Below are positions 10,950-21,934 of a stretch of 64,000 nt of DNA, piece after piece (position 1 is the first letter of the stretch; every line of letters starts with the position of its first letter). The DNA comes from Megaustenia siamemsis. Lineage: Eukaryota; Mollusca; Gastropoda; Stylommatophora; Ariophantidae. Under the pieces are notes generated by a model. That model worked only from the letters and a program-made list of their open reading frames with translations, did not search any database and had not been told where the DNA came from. The stretch is taken from NCBI GenBank assembly GCA_032433765.1, contig JAVIAB010000073.1, forward strand, positions 70,569,959 to 70,633,958. The letters are read 5' to 3'. The translations under genes were made by a program, and so were the position numbers.

Positions 10950-11665
10950 AGCGTAAGAGTTTGACCACGAAACTGATTACTTTGGTCAGTCTGACCTGTC
11001 AGCATCTGTTCTGGTCTATTTGTCTGTCTGTCCAGTTCTGTTTATCTTTCTGACTGTCTGCCACTAAACTTGTTCTGTTTTTTTTCATATTGTCTGCCCT
11101 TTCTTCTTTGTCCTCCATGGCTATCGCATCTGTCTGTATGCCATCTCTGTACTATTATTGTCTTGTCTGTCCGTCTAATCTGTCTGTGTGTCTGATTTGT
11201 TTCTTTTTTTGTCCTGTCTGACTGTCTATCCTCTCCTGTCTGTGCGTTCGTCCTGCCTGAATTTCTGACCCGTTTTGGCTGTCTGTCTGTCTCTTTCTCT
11301 CTCTCTCTGTCATATAAATCTTTCCAATTCCGCGTGTCCGTACTGCACTGTCTGTCTTTCCCATTATGTCCCTCTGCATGTCCTAACCTGTCTGCTTATC
11401 TGGTCCTGTCTGTCTGTGTGTCCAGTCTTGTTCATCTGTATGTCCAGTCTTGTCTGTCTGCCTGTCTATCCTGTTTTGTCTGTATGTGTGTCCAATTTTG
11501 TCTGTCTGTATAATCAGACCTGTCTGTCCATTCCTGCCTGTTCCGTTCCGTCTTGTCTGTTTGGCCAATCTGTCTGTCTGCCCCTCCTATCTGTCTGTTC
11601 ATCCTGCCTATCTGCCATGTCCTGTCTTATTTTGTCAATCCGTCATGTCATCTACTGTCTGTTAC
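10950..11665. repeat. Degenerate (TGTC)n-rich tract
   Basis: Sequence dominated by CTGTCTGTC with frequent changes (TCCTGTCTGTCTG, TGTCTGTCTGTATG). Long open frames on both strands, such as the Cys/Leu/Val-rich 154-codon frame from 11275, are by-products of the repeat and not genes. Confidence 0.85.
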
Positions 11666-12109
11666 GGTCCTTTCCTGGACACATAACCGCGGCCCGCCTT
11701 GTAGAGTATCGACAACATGTATTCACGGTCACTGGGTAATCACTGAAGAAGAAAACATATTTAAAAATTCTTAACCAGTGTGCAGGACAGACCTATTGTG
11801 CACTCGGGTTATGGTATAACATGTGCAATGCGGACGTTCTAGAAAGCTTCCTACACTAATAGTTATTTTACGCAGCTTAGTTTAATTACACAGTCTGGCT
11901 GTCTAGAGGTAAGTGAGGGAAACTGGTATATAAGACATGAGTAAGCATTTGTTTGACTTATGCTTCTTTTATTTTAGTTTTATTTGGCCACTTTTTCTCA
12001 TTTTTTTGTGTTGCTATGCCTGGGACGGCTTTCTGGCTGGATGTGGATTTTAAGCTTTAACACACAGACGCAATGTTCAGCTAACACATGGCAGCATACG
12101 TTGACTTTG
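11666..12109. other. No gene recognised
   Basis: Single-copy-looking sequence between the TGTC-rich tract and the 33-bp array. No feature is supported. Confidence 0.45.
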
Positions 12110-12345
12110 TAACCCGGACATCCTGCCTATCCTTCATAGCAACCCCGAAATCCTGCTTATACTTCCTCATAGCAACCCCGACATCCTGCATAACCTTCTT
12201 CATAGCAATCTGGACATCATGTCTGTCCTTCTTCATAGCAATCCGGACATCATGTCTGTCCTTCTTCATAGCAATCCGGACATCATGTCTGTCCTTCTTC
12301 ATAGCAATCCGGACATAATGTCTGTTCTTCTTCATAGCAATCCGT
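12110..12345. repeat. 33-bp minisatellite, first block
   Basis: Units of CATAGCAATCCGGACATCAT followed by GTCTGTCCTTCTT are spaced exactly 33 bp apart (CATAGCAATC at 12201, 12234 and onward). Because 33 is a multiple of three, the minus strand stays open and reads IAMKKDRHDVR over and over. The same unit reappears at 12869, about 520 bp downstream. Confidence 0.93.
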
Positions 12346-12565
12346 GAAGGAGTGTTGTTTTGAAATTGTTCTTTTGAAGGAGTACCATTTGAAGGATGCA
12401 CCTAGGTTTGAAGGAGGTTCTTACATTTGAAGGAGTGTTATTAATATTGTACCATTTGAAGGAGTGTTATTAATATTGTACCATTTGAAGGAGTGTTATT
12501 AATATTGTACCATTTGAAGGAGTGTTATTAATATTGTACCATTTGAAGGAGTCTTTCTATGATGT
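12344..12565. repeat. 29-bp minisatellite
   Basis: Four near-perfect units of GTACCATTTGAAGGAGTG plus TTATTAATATT lie at about 12449-12560. They are preceded by diverged TTTGAAGGAG copies from 12350. It directly adjoins the 33-bp block. Confidence 0.88.
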
Positions 12566-12868
12566 ATTTGGAAGGATCTCTCATTTAAATGAATTCATAC
12601 TCAACACGAACACTGCCTCTTTTACTTGGAGCCGCTTTCTTTCTTTCTTTATTTCTTTCTCTTCTGTTCGTTTCTGTTATTCATAAGACACATGATGTTA
12701 TTTGTCAATTAATTACCGCATCTCTCTGCTACGTCATACCCCTTCTTTACGTCATTTTCTTTTCTGTATATGTATGTGCTTAATTTATATTTCCCCATTC
12801 TTCATCTCTGGTGTGTACTTCCCTTCACACCATTCCCGCTATTATATACCATTAGCTATACTTTCTCT
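12566..12868. other. Spacer between two 33-bp blocks
   Basis: Pyrimidine-rich sequence with a short TTTC run near 12645. No gene is seen. Confidence 0.5.
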
Positions 12869-13765
12869 GCTATATCCGGACATCATGTCTGTCCTTCTTC
12901 ATAGCAATCGGACATCATGTCTGTCCTTCTTCATAGCAATCCGGACATCATGTCTGTCCTTCTTCATAGCAATCCGGACATCATGTCTGTCCTTCTTCAT
13001 AGCCATCCGGAAATTCTACCTACTCTTCTTCATAGCAACCCGGTCATCCTATATCCTTCATATCAACTGGACATTCCGCCTATCCTTCCTCATATCAACC
13101 GGACATTCCGCCTATCATTCCTCATATCAACCGGACATTCCGCCTATCCTTCCTCATAGCAACCGGACATTCCGCCTATCCTTCCTCATATCAACCGTAC
13201 ATTCCGCCTATCCTTCCTCATATCAATCCGGACATTCCGTCTATCCTTCCTCATAACAACCCAGACATTCCGTCTATCCTTCCTCATAACAAACCAGACA
13301 TTCCGCCTATCCTTCCTCATATCAACCGGACATTCCGCCTATCCTTCCTCATATCAACCGTACATTCCGCCTATCCTTCCTCATATCAATCCGGACATTC
13401 CGTCTATCCTTCCTCATAACAACCCAGACATTCCGTCTATCCTTCCTCATATCAACCCTGATATCCTGCCTATCCTTCCTCATATAAATTCGGATATCCT
13501 GCCTATATTTTCTCATATCAACCCGGACATTCCGCCTATCCTTCCTCATATCAACCTGGACATTCCGCCTATCCTTCCTCATATCAACCCGGACATTCCT
13601 TCTATCCTTCATCATATCAGCCCAGACATTCCGTCTATCCTTCCTCATATCAACCCGGACATTTCGTCTATCCTTACTCATATCAACCCGGATATCCTGC
13701 CTATCCTTTTTCATAGAAACCCGGAAATTCTTCCTACTCTTTTTCATAGCCATCATATATTCTAT
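12869..13765. repeat. 33/32-bp minisatellite, second block
   Basis: The first units equal those of 12110-12345. From about 13040 they pass into a related variant (TCATATCAACCGGACATTCC, then GCCTATCCTTCC) with 32- or 33-bp spacing. Segments of 33-bp spacing leave long minus-strand frames with an 11-residue period, for example DMRKDRRNVRV at 13756-13349. The 32-bp segments break that frame. A sub-block at about 13140-13260 is repeated at 13325-13440. Confidence 0.92.
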
Positions 13766-13884
13766 TGAATATCAGTGCTATGAGCGGGGGTGTGTGTAGA
13801 AGATCCTCTTGCGAATAGAACGATGAAGACCATTTTCTGCAAAGTTCATCAGGAGATGGAATCCAACGATTTACAACGACCTAT

Positions 13885-14290
13885 CCCATCATCATCATCA
13901 TCATCATGTATCCTGCCGGTTGGCATAGGCGATCATGTCCCTCCACAATTTTCTATCTACAGTGCATCGTATCAGTTCTGTTGTTGACTGTTTTCCATGC
14001 CATGACACCAAGCTATCCAGTATTTTCTCTCTTTGTCGTCCGCGATCTCTCTTTCCTTTTATTTTGCCAGTTGTAACCAAGTATTCCAACTTTCCTCTTC
14101 TCATGATGTGCCCGAAAAATGTTGATTGCTTCTTTCTGATGTTTTTTAAGAGCTCCCTTTTTGTGTTGGCCTCTTTGAGAACTTCCTCATTGGTCTTTTT
14201 ATCTGTCCAGGGAACTTTCAACATTCTTCTGAGAAATTCCATCTCTGTGGCCTCTAATCGTCTCCCATGGATGCCGTTTAATATCATCCC
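13885..14290 (-). mobile_element. LINE-C C-terminal fragment
   Basis: The minus strand encodes RRLEATEMEFLRRMLKVPWT, DKKTNEEVLKEANTKRELL, FFGHIMRRGKLEYLVTTGK, GKRDRGRQREKILDSLVSWH and LIRCTVDRKLWRDMIAYANR in a single open frame of 127 codons. It then ends at the (GAT)n terminus (13885-13902 as ATC repeats). This is the region after the reverse transcriptase core of a non-LTR retrotransposon. It is the best-preserved frame of this family here but lacks RT and endonuclease. Confidence 0.92.
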
Positions 14291-14317
14291 GTGATGTTTT
14301 CTGAGCCCACTCTTGCA

Positions 14318-14446
14318 CTACCGGCGTAATACCGACCACATTACCCCAAAAATAATGTGCCGAGGGTCTGTAAAATTTATGGTCACTAACACCATATTTC
14401 CTATACGCCACTTGGTGTGACGGTGGTACTTTACTTTTTTTTACTC
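14318..14446 (+). mobile_element. SINE S1 copy b, 5'-truncated
   Basis: It contains only the 3' half of S1: GGCGTAATACCGACCACATT, the GGTCTGTAAAATTTATGGTC block, the hairpin block TACGCCACTTGGTGTGACGG and a T-run. The tRNA-like head is missing. It begins about 30 bp after the LINE-C fragment. Confidence 0.88.
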
Positions 14447-15064
14447 TTGTATTGAAGTCATAAAGAACGACAAGCCTGCATTATCAACACATGATATGAC
14501 GACATGCAACTCTTAGTAAAAATTTGACCTTCACCCCATCCTGGTTTCTCACAATTGGTGCCTAAACGATCATTACGGAGTCTTGATTCCTGCCCTAGAG
14601 CCGTCATTATTCGGTTAATCTTTCGGAGGTACAGCTAACATGCTCACATCTGTTGATCTGATAGTAAAGACATCTCCTATTTGATATCTTTCTTCATAAA
14701 CTCGGCAGCTTCAGTAAAATATGTAACCTACACACTTGTCGCAAAATTAGCCCTGACTTTCTTGTTTAGTCTCACTCATTGGTACCAAGTGTATATTATA
14801 TCCTGACTAAGTTAGCCATGACCTGCTTGGCTAATCTCACTAAATGTTGCCATGTTAATATTATATCTTGTCAAAGTTAACTCTGACCAGCTTGTCTAGT
14901 TACATCAGAGTTTCATATACTTTGTTCATAGTTCCTCATTGCTGGTATAGTTGTGTTGGAAGTAAGCTATCACATGAGAGGTGTACTCTCGATATCACAT
15001 CACGATTAGCACATTTAATGAATAACTTTATAACTCACAATCTTGTAGGACAGCATCTATATAA
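14447..15064. other. No gene recognised
   Basis: Single-copy-looking sequence with imperfect repetition of GACCAGCTTGTCTAGT-like phrases (about 14750-14910). No coding support. Confidence 0.45.
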
Positions 15065-15326
15065 AAGAAAAAAAAGTAAAGTACCCTTGTCACGCCAAGT
15101 GGCGTATAGGGAATATGGTGTTAGTGACCATAATTTTTATAGACCTTCAGCATATGGATTTTTGGGGTGATGTGGTCGGTATTACGCCCGTGCCGCTTTA
15201 CTTTCCCATAATAAATCCGGTACACATTTAAGGCTGGATGAATCCGGGAGCCGTCGATTGGGATCGAACCCTACCTCTTGTCCGTTGTAGTCCAGTTCAC
15301 TAACCACTGAGCTATCGCTGCTCCCT
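15065..15326 (-). mobile_element. SINE S1 copy c, near full length
   Basis: On the minus strand the copy reads from a tRNA-like head (A box GATAGCTCAGTGGTTAGTG at about 15297-15317, B-box GGGTTCGATCCCAAT at about 15258-15272) through the S1 body to the T-run, which appears here as AAAAAAAAGTAAAG at about 15069-15081. Confidence 0.93.
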
Positions 15327-15716
15327 TGACAGCATCTATAATCAGTTATATATAATATAGTCTTTGCTATAGGACTGGATAACAACATACACAATCAGCA
15401 ATTCTCTTATATTCTAAAAGTTCTAGAAATGCTGCCTTGCTGAACCAATCGATGGCCTAAATTATAGCAAGTAACTATGGGATCGTAATAAGGTTTCTTT
15501 GTCAATCTCAGTGGATGGCTTGTAATTCTGTATTTACACTAACAGTTCTTATCTACCTATCTCATAACTGTCTCCCAGTTATAATTGAATACTTATTCTG
15601 CAGCTCCGTGGTTCAATCTCTTCTCTTATATCCGTAGGAATATTCTAGAATTTCTAGACAAATCTCTCGTGCTGATAGCTAACTATAATTACTCCAGTGG
15701 TACTCCAGAATGTCTC
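15327..15716. other. No gene recognised
   Basis: Single-copy-looking AT-rich sequence leading into the 37-bp array. No feature is supported. Confidence 0.45.
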
Positions 15717-16965
15717 TAACACTCCTATTTCTATTCTACTCTATGTTTGTTCGACCACACACATCTGCTTTGATGCTTGCTCTATGTTTGTTCTATCACA
15801 AACGTCTGCCTTGATACTCTATGTTTGTTCTATCACATACGTCTGCCTTGATGCTCTATGTTTGTTCTATCACATACGTCTGCCTTGATGCTCTATGTTT
15901 GTTCTATCACATACGTCTGCCTTGATGCTCTATGTTTGTTCTTTCACATACGTCTGCCTTGATGCTCTATGTTTGTTCTATCACATACGTCTGCCTTGAT
16001 GCTCTATCCTTGTTCTATCACATACGTCTGCCTTGATGCTCTATGTTTGTTCTATCACATACGTCTGCCTTGATGCTCTATGTTTGTTCTTTCACACACG
16101 TCTGCCTTGATGCTCTGTTTGTTCTATCACATAAGTCTGCCTTGATGCTCTATGTTTGTTCTATCACATACGTATGCCTTGATACTCTGTTTGTTCGACC
16201 ACACATGTCCGCCTTGATGCTCTATGTTTGTTCGACCACACATGTCTGCCTTGATGCTCTATGTTTGTTCTATCACATACGTCTGCCTTGATACTCTATG
16301 TTTGTTCGACCACACACGTCTGTCTTGATACTCTATGTTTGTTCGACCACACATGTCTGCCTTGATGCTCTATGTTTGTTCTATCACATACGTCTGCCTT
16401 GATACTCTATGTTTGTTCGACCACACATGTCTGCCTTGATACTCTATGTTTGTTCGACCACACACTTCTGCCTTGATGCTCTATGTTTGTTCGACCACAC
16501 ACGTCTGCCTTGATACTCTATGTTTGTTCGACCACACATGCCTGCCTTGATGCTCTATGTTTGTTGTCACATACGTCTGCCTTGATACTCTATGTTTGTT
16601 CGACCACACATGTCTGCCTTGATACTCTATGTTTGTTCGACCACACACGTCTGCCTTGATGCTCTATATTTGTTCTATCACATACGTCTGCCTTGATGCT
16701 CTATATTTGTTCTATCACATACGTCTGCCTTGATGCTCTATGTTTGTTCGACCACACATGTCTGCCTTGATACTCTATGTTTGTTCGACCACACACGTCT
16801 GCCTTGATGCTCTATGTTTGTTCTATCACATACGTCTGCCTTGATGCTCTATGTTTGTTCTATCACATACGTCTGCCTTGATGCTCTATGTTTGTTCTAT
16901 CACATACGTCTACCTTGATGCTCTATGTTTGTTCGACCACACACGTCTTCCTGGATGCAGTTTCC
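15717..16965. repeat. 37-bp minisatellite with two interspersed unit types
   Basis: Units read GCTCTATGTTTGTTC, then either TATCACATACGT or GACCACACATGT, then CTGCCTTGAT. Spacing is 37 bp (GATGCTC at 15850 and 15887). The left third is almost all the TATCACA type. From about 16190 the two types alternate irregularly, with GATACTC or GATGCTC joints. One unit near 16560 lacks a few bases. Confidence 0.95.
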
Positions 16966-17150
16966 TAAATTTGACTAACATCTACACTCCTGCGGGCATC
17001 TTCTAGCTCTAAACGAGTGAATCTTTTAAACGTTGTTAGCTTGTCCTTTTAGTGGTCATTTAGGCTCCTCCTATCTCTTGGGCACTCTCGGTATTATTTC
17101 TAGTATCGATACTGTGTTATGTGTACCTGGTTTGTCTTCTACTTCTTTTC
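16966..17150. repeat. Spacer with diverged unit of the 47/50-bp array
   Basis: At 17091-17150 there is a lone diverged unit (TATTATTTCTAGTATCGATA, then CTGTGTTATGTGTACCTGG) of the array that starts at 17375. The LINE-F fragment separates them, as if it inserted among old units. Confidence 0.7.
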
Positions 17151-17184
17151 TCTTTTCACTGATACCTAAAAGGTATCGTGGTTT

Positions 17185-17380
17185 ATATCATTTGTAGTTC
17201 TTGTGCTGCTCAAACTGTCTGAATTAGTGATTTTCCTTTGTTGTTACATGTCTCTGTCACTGCATCTATCCATCTTCTTCTGGGTCTTCCTCTTGGTCTC
17301 TTTCCATGCATTCTCGAGAAGAACGACCTTGATGGTGATTGGTGAGGATTCATTCTGACCTGGTGGCCAAACCATTTAAG
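17185..17380 (-). mobile_element. LINE-F C-terminal fragment
   Basis: The minus strand reads WFGHQVRMNPHQSPSRSFFS, then RMHGKRPRGRPRRRWIDAVT, then ETCNNKGKSLIQTV and a stop. The GH-(V/M)-R...KRPRGRPRRRW pattern is the standard carboxyl region of LINE polyproteins. About 60 codons are intact and no other copy lies in this window. Its edge touches the minisatellite directly. Confidence 0.8.
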
Positions 17381-18405
17381 TATTGATACTGTGTTAAGTG
17401 TACCTGGTTATCTATTATTATTTCTAGTATTGATACTGTGTTAAGTGTACCTGGTTTTCTATTATTATTTCTAGTATTGATACTGTGTTAAGTGTACCTG
17501 GTTATCTATTATTATTTCTAGTATTGATACTGAGTTAAGTATACCTGGTTATCTATTATTATTTCTAGTATTGATACTGTGTTAAGTGTACCTGGTTATC
17601 TATTATTATTTCTAGTATTGATACTGTGTTAAGTGTACCTGGTTATCTATTATTATTATTTCTAGTATTGATACTGTGTTAAGTGTACCTGGTTATCTAT
17701 TATTATTATTTCTAGTATTGATACTGTGTTAAGTGTACCTGGTTATCTATTATTATTATTTCTAGTATTGATACTGTGTTAAGTGTACCTGGTTATCTAT
17801 TATTATTTCTAGTATTGATACTGTGTTAAGTGTACCTGGTTATCTATTATTATTATTTCTAGTATTGATACTGTGTTAAGTGTACCTGGTTATCTATTAT
17901 TATTATTTCTAGTATTGATACTGTGTTAAGTGTACCTGGTTATCTATTATTATTTCTAGTATTGATACTGTGTTAAGTGTACCTGGTTATCTATTATTAT
18001 TATTTCTAGTATTGATACTGTGTTAAGTGTACCTGGCTATCTATTATTATTATTTCTAGTATTGATACTGTGTTAAGTGTACCTGGTTATCTATTATTAT
18101 TATTTCTAGTATTGATACTGTGTTAAGTGTACCTGGTTATCTATTATTATTATTTCTAGTATTGATACTGTGTTAAGTGTACCTGGTTATCTATTATTAT
18201 TATTTCTAGTATTGATACTGTGTTAAGTGTACCTGGTTATCTATTATTATTATTTCTAGTATTGATACTGTGTTAAGTGTACCTGGTTATCTATTATTAT
18301 TATTTCTAGTATCGATACTGTGTTAAGTGTACCTGGTTATCTATTATTATTTCTAGTATCGATACTGTGTTATGTGTGCCTGGTTGCCTATTTTCTTATC
18401 GATAC
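17375..18405. repeat. 47/50-bp minisatellite
   Basis: The unit is TATTGATACTGTGTTAAGTG, TACCTGGTTATC, then TATTATTATTTCTAG. Spacing is 47 or 50 bp, depending on one TTA triplet (17522 to 17569 is 47; 17666 to 17716 is 50). Interior units are nearly identical. The last units (from about 18310) carry TATCGATACTG and TTATGTGT as the lone outer unit at 17110 does. Confidence 0.95.
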
Positions 18406-18915
18406 TGTGTGGTATGTACCTGTTTGCCAACAATTCCCATCCATTAGGGCGCTTTCTTAGATTAACCAACCCGTGTTGTGCTTGTACATTAACTTGTTCA
18501 CAATATGATGTTGTAAATAGGCGTCGTGTAAGAAATCTACTGTAGACTGTTTCTGAATTGTATGACCATCAGTTGTGAGAATACAAATATTTATTTACAC
18601 ATTTTTGAAATTCGACAATTTCTATTTTTACGGATTATGGATCACATACAAAGCAAATTATATTGTTGACGTTTCAATAAATCAACAATTTGTTCACGAT
18701 TTTTTGAATATACATTTCCTTGAACCTACCGTACCGTTTGTGTCTTCTAGAGCTTACTAAAGAGCTGTAGCGGTCTTGTGTCGATACAACACAATTGTAA
18801 GTGTACAGTCAATATGTTTGTCGTATTTTCCATTACAATATGAACGAAAATAAGGTATGAAATCGTAAACAAAATTTTACACACTAACATTTACTTTATT
18901 TATATATGTCGAAAA
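18406..18915. other. No gene recognised
   Basis: AT-rich. A 61-codon open frame at 18575-18760 has no recognisable motif and I do not call it a gene. Confidence 0.45.
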
Positions 18916-19188
18916 GGGAGCCGCGATAACTCAATGGTTAGTGAACAGGACTACAAAGGACAAGGGGTAGGGTTCGATCCCAACCGACGGCTTCCAGGTT
19001 CACCCAGCCTTAAATGGATACCGGATTTTTTTCTGAGAAAGTAAAGCGGTACGGGCGTAATACCGACCACATTACCCCAAAAATTATGTGCTGAAGGTCT
19101 GTAAAATTTATGGTTACTAACACCATATTTCCTATACGCCAATTGGCGTGACGGGGATACTTTACTTTTTTTTTTTACTATATCTGTC
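18916..19188 (+). mobile_element. SINE S1 copy d, full length
   Basis: The tRNA-like head starts AGCCGCGATAACTCAATGG at about 18917, with B box GGGTTCGATCCCAACC at about 18968-18983. The body follows and the copy ends in TACTTTACTTTTTTTTTT near 19176. The flanks TATATATGTCGAAAA (before) and CTATATCTGTCGAAAC (after) look like a slightly diverged target-site duplication. Confidence 0.95.
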
Positions 19189-19549
19189 GAAACAATGTTT
19201 GTTATTTCTATGTTCTTTTATTGTAATATCACCCTACGTAAACTTAATTTTCAGTGTGTAATGTGAGTATTACTATTGTTGACTTTAATACTTATATAAT
19301 ATCAAGCTTTAGGGTGCCTTATTTGTAACCATCTTTGTTTACTATGTTATAGGACGTAATACAAAATATAGGCACATTGTAGAACCTCAAATTGGACGCT
19401 ACGTTTTCTATTTATTTGCTTAAAGGAGGTAGGTTTCAAGAGAGGGGAGGACAATATTTTTTGTTTAATCAAAAAGGAACGGTAGGCCAGTAAAGATTGA
19501 GAACACTTTCGTTATACGAGGAAGGAGGAGGAAAAGTCCCCTCCTATCA
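19189..19549. other. No gene recognised
   Basis: AT-rich single-copy-looking sequence. No feature is supported. Confidence 0.4.
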
Positions 19550-19830
19550 GCAGAGCTGGAAGTTGTCAGCGACCCACAGCTGATAGCTTACGACAAGATC
19601 GGTGAACCAGAACCATCCAGACTCTGCTCCACCTCTCCGTGGTGCCTCTAGTAACAGACTAACCTGTCTAGTCTGGCCATGTAAGTAGGGATCGAACAGG
19701 GAAGACAACCCGGTACTAAAAAATAACATGCTGAAGTCGGATGTCTTGGGCCGAAAGGCACAAATATCACAGCTTTACTGCACACCACAACACAACGCAG
19801 AAACGCCCACTTAAGGGCGGATGATGAGAA
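19550..19830 (+). repeat. Dispersed repeat S2, copy 1
   Basis: It shares ordered blocks with other copies: a start near AGCTGGAAGTTGTCAGCGAC, AGTCTGGCCATGTAAGTAGG, GATCGAACAGGGAAGACAAC, GGTACTAAAAAATAACATGC, TGAAGTCGGATGTCTTGGGC, and an end near CGCCCACTTAAGGGCG. Copies occur at 25985, 35905, 46330 and elsewhere. GGGATCGAAC could be part of a Pol III B box, but I cannot define an A box. Confidence 0.75.
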
Positions 19831-19997
19831 GGTGTATTCCTTTAGTCATCGGGCGAACGCAGGCAAGCAAGCATACGAGGTAGAAAGAAAGAATCCGTTC
19901 ACGACACGTGACAGCGTTTATATTAAATATCAGGAAAGAGTGCCTTCAAAATGTAAGAGGAAACATGTTAGATATTAAATGGCGTTGTTACATATCC

Positions 19998-20337
19998 TTG
20001 TATATTCCAAGTCCGGCTTGTTGCAGGAGCTACTGAGTTAAGTGTTCTGTGCACACCGTGAGCTGTGTGTCTCATCCGTTTTGATGATGTTTCGATATTC
20101 CAATTGTTTACGATGAATGATGATATCGTATGACAGGGAACAGTTGGCTGTGTTCGCTTTCTGCTCGGTTTCGCCTTATGTCTTTTGGCGTGTGCTGAGA
20201 CTGCTACGATGGGGACTACAGTTACCTTTCTGTGTTTGGGATATGAGATATTAATTCGGATGATTACGCTGGCACGGCCGGTGAGCAGTTAATGGATTTT
20301 AATTCGTTTGCAGTGATACCGAGGCCTTCAATAACCA
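19998..20337 (+). repeat. Dispersed repeat S3, copy 2
   Basis: It runs from ATTCCAAGTCCGGCTTGTTG to near AATAACCAATAATAACC and matches 32868-33210 in the same orientation and 2463-2805 in the opposite one. The shared central block is GATATCGTATGACAGGGAA. No coding frame is conserved among the three copies. Confidence 0.78.
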
Positions 20338-21419
20338 ATAATAACCTTGTAGCCATATTTAACAGTTGCATCAGTTATCACATTATAACCAGTCCATTAA
20401 TATCATTGTCAATCGTGGCTTTCGTCTAAAGCAAGGAAGCGTAGATTAATGCAAAGATTTGCAATTGAAATTAAACAAACGTAATTCATGTGTGTAGTCT
20501 GGTTTAACATTTCATGTTTTACTGTAAGCATGTACATCTTTGATGTCCAGTCGCTGCAAAAGCAGGAGGAGAGAATCAATAGCATTATTCGGATTGGGGC
20601 AAAATCGTTCGGTATTAAAAATTAACCATGCACCGGGAGTAGTCTGGCAGATAAATCAGAGCTACCTAAATTACGGCATTCAATCACTTGGCCATGCACG
20701 GTGAATTTGGTAATGTACGTTGGTTGTGTTGTTGATTAATCAAGCTGGATAATTTTTATTGTTTTTTTTTTTCAACAGAGTAGAACGACTGTCAATACGA
20801 CCGTAGCAGGATACTGTTATTCTAGGGAAGCTAATTAGACAAGGCAAGCTGACATTTTAGCCACATCACAAAGGTGTACAAAGATCAATAATGGAGGATA
20901 CATACATACTCGTAACGCATTGGAGAAGACACGCACACTTAGTGATAATATAAACGCTGGTTCAATACCTGTATGACGCTTTCCTGTCAACCTAACTGAC
21001 AAAAAAATGAATTGTTGAAAAAGCTTACACAAGGTGATAACAGTGGAGAAGAAAGCTAACCTACACTTCTCCAATTTTTTTTTTTCGCTCGCCTGCTTTC
21101 AACTCTGACGAAGTCCCTAGAGACTAGGAACTGAATTTTGCGTGTTAATCCGTTTTTCCCTGGCAGCCGTGTGCACAGGGGTCCCTCGCCGCACAGGCAG
21201 ATAGCTTCATCTTTGGAGGTACTCATATTTTTTTCCGCGCATGAGTAATTGACGTTTCAAGCCGAGCCTCGTTGCTGAGACCAGGGGTGGTTGCCGCAGA
21301 GAGAAATCATAAATAAAAATCCCAATTGGCGCAGCCGAGATTAGATCTCACCACCTTCCCGTCTCAAAGCCGGCGTCTTGCCTCGAGACCAACTAGTCCC
21401 CCATATCTCCAAATGAAGC
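20338..21419. other. No gene recognised
   Basis: Single-copy-looking sequence with a T-run near 20763. The stretch 21325-21405 has weak tRNA-like character on the minus strand but no convincing boxes. Confidence 0.45.
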
Positions 21420-21545
21420 AGCAGAGCTGGAAGCTGTCAACGACTAATGGATGACGATTTCCGTCAGGATCGGCGAACTAGAATCATTCAGACCCTGCTC
21501 CGCGATGCCTCTAGAAACAGACTAACTAGTTTAGTCTGGCCAAGT
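21420..21545 (+). repeat. Dispersed repeat S2, partial copy
   Basis: It matches the first half of 19550-19830 (GCAGAGCTGGAAGCTGTCAA through CTAGTTTAGTCTGGCCA) and stops at a TG/G-rich microsatellite. Confidence 0.7.
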
Positions 21546-21582
21546 GTGTGTGTGTGTGTGTGTGGGGGGGGGGGGGGATATA
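21546..21582. repeat. (TG)n(G)n microsatellite
   Basis: A run of TG dinucleotides passes directly into a run of about 14 G. Confidence 0.95.
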
Positions 21583-21934
21583 AAAGGGAAGCAACTTGCA
21601 CTCAAAATTCTCGTACTGAATTGGTATGTGTTGTCCGTGTCTGTCCTAGTTCTGGTGTCAGTCTCAGCGCTTTCACGACATCATTATTTGTTATTTTGTT
21701 CAACTATCCAGCCAATTTTTCAATTTTTTTTCGCACGTTTCTAAGGCTTCAGTTTTTTTTTGCAAATTTTCTTTAATGTCCTATTTCTGCCGCTTACAAA
21801 GGTATTGAATATGTGGGTGTAACACTTTTTTCGCATTTGTTTGTATGTAAGATCTTGCTCCATGCTGTGGTGAAAAATTAATCATATATTTTGTTGGTTA
21901 TTTTTTTACTTGTATATGCATATTCAAATGAAAA
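21583..21934. other. No gene recognised
   Basis: T-rich sequence with several T-runs (21720-21770). No feature is supported. Confidence 0.4.

Noticed and set aside
11275..11739. Cys-rich 154-residue protein
   Set aside because: It comes from the TGTC-rich tract. Cys, Leu and Val simply reflect TGT, CTG and GTC codons; there is no signal peptide plus spaced cysteine framework.
13904..14287. Host gene for a 127-residue basic protein
   Set aside because: The protein is repeated at 21.9, 49.7 and 52.6 kb and is the carboxyl end of a LINE polyprotein. Its opposite strand frame is a shadow.
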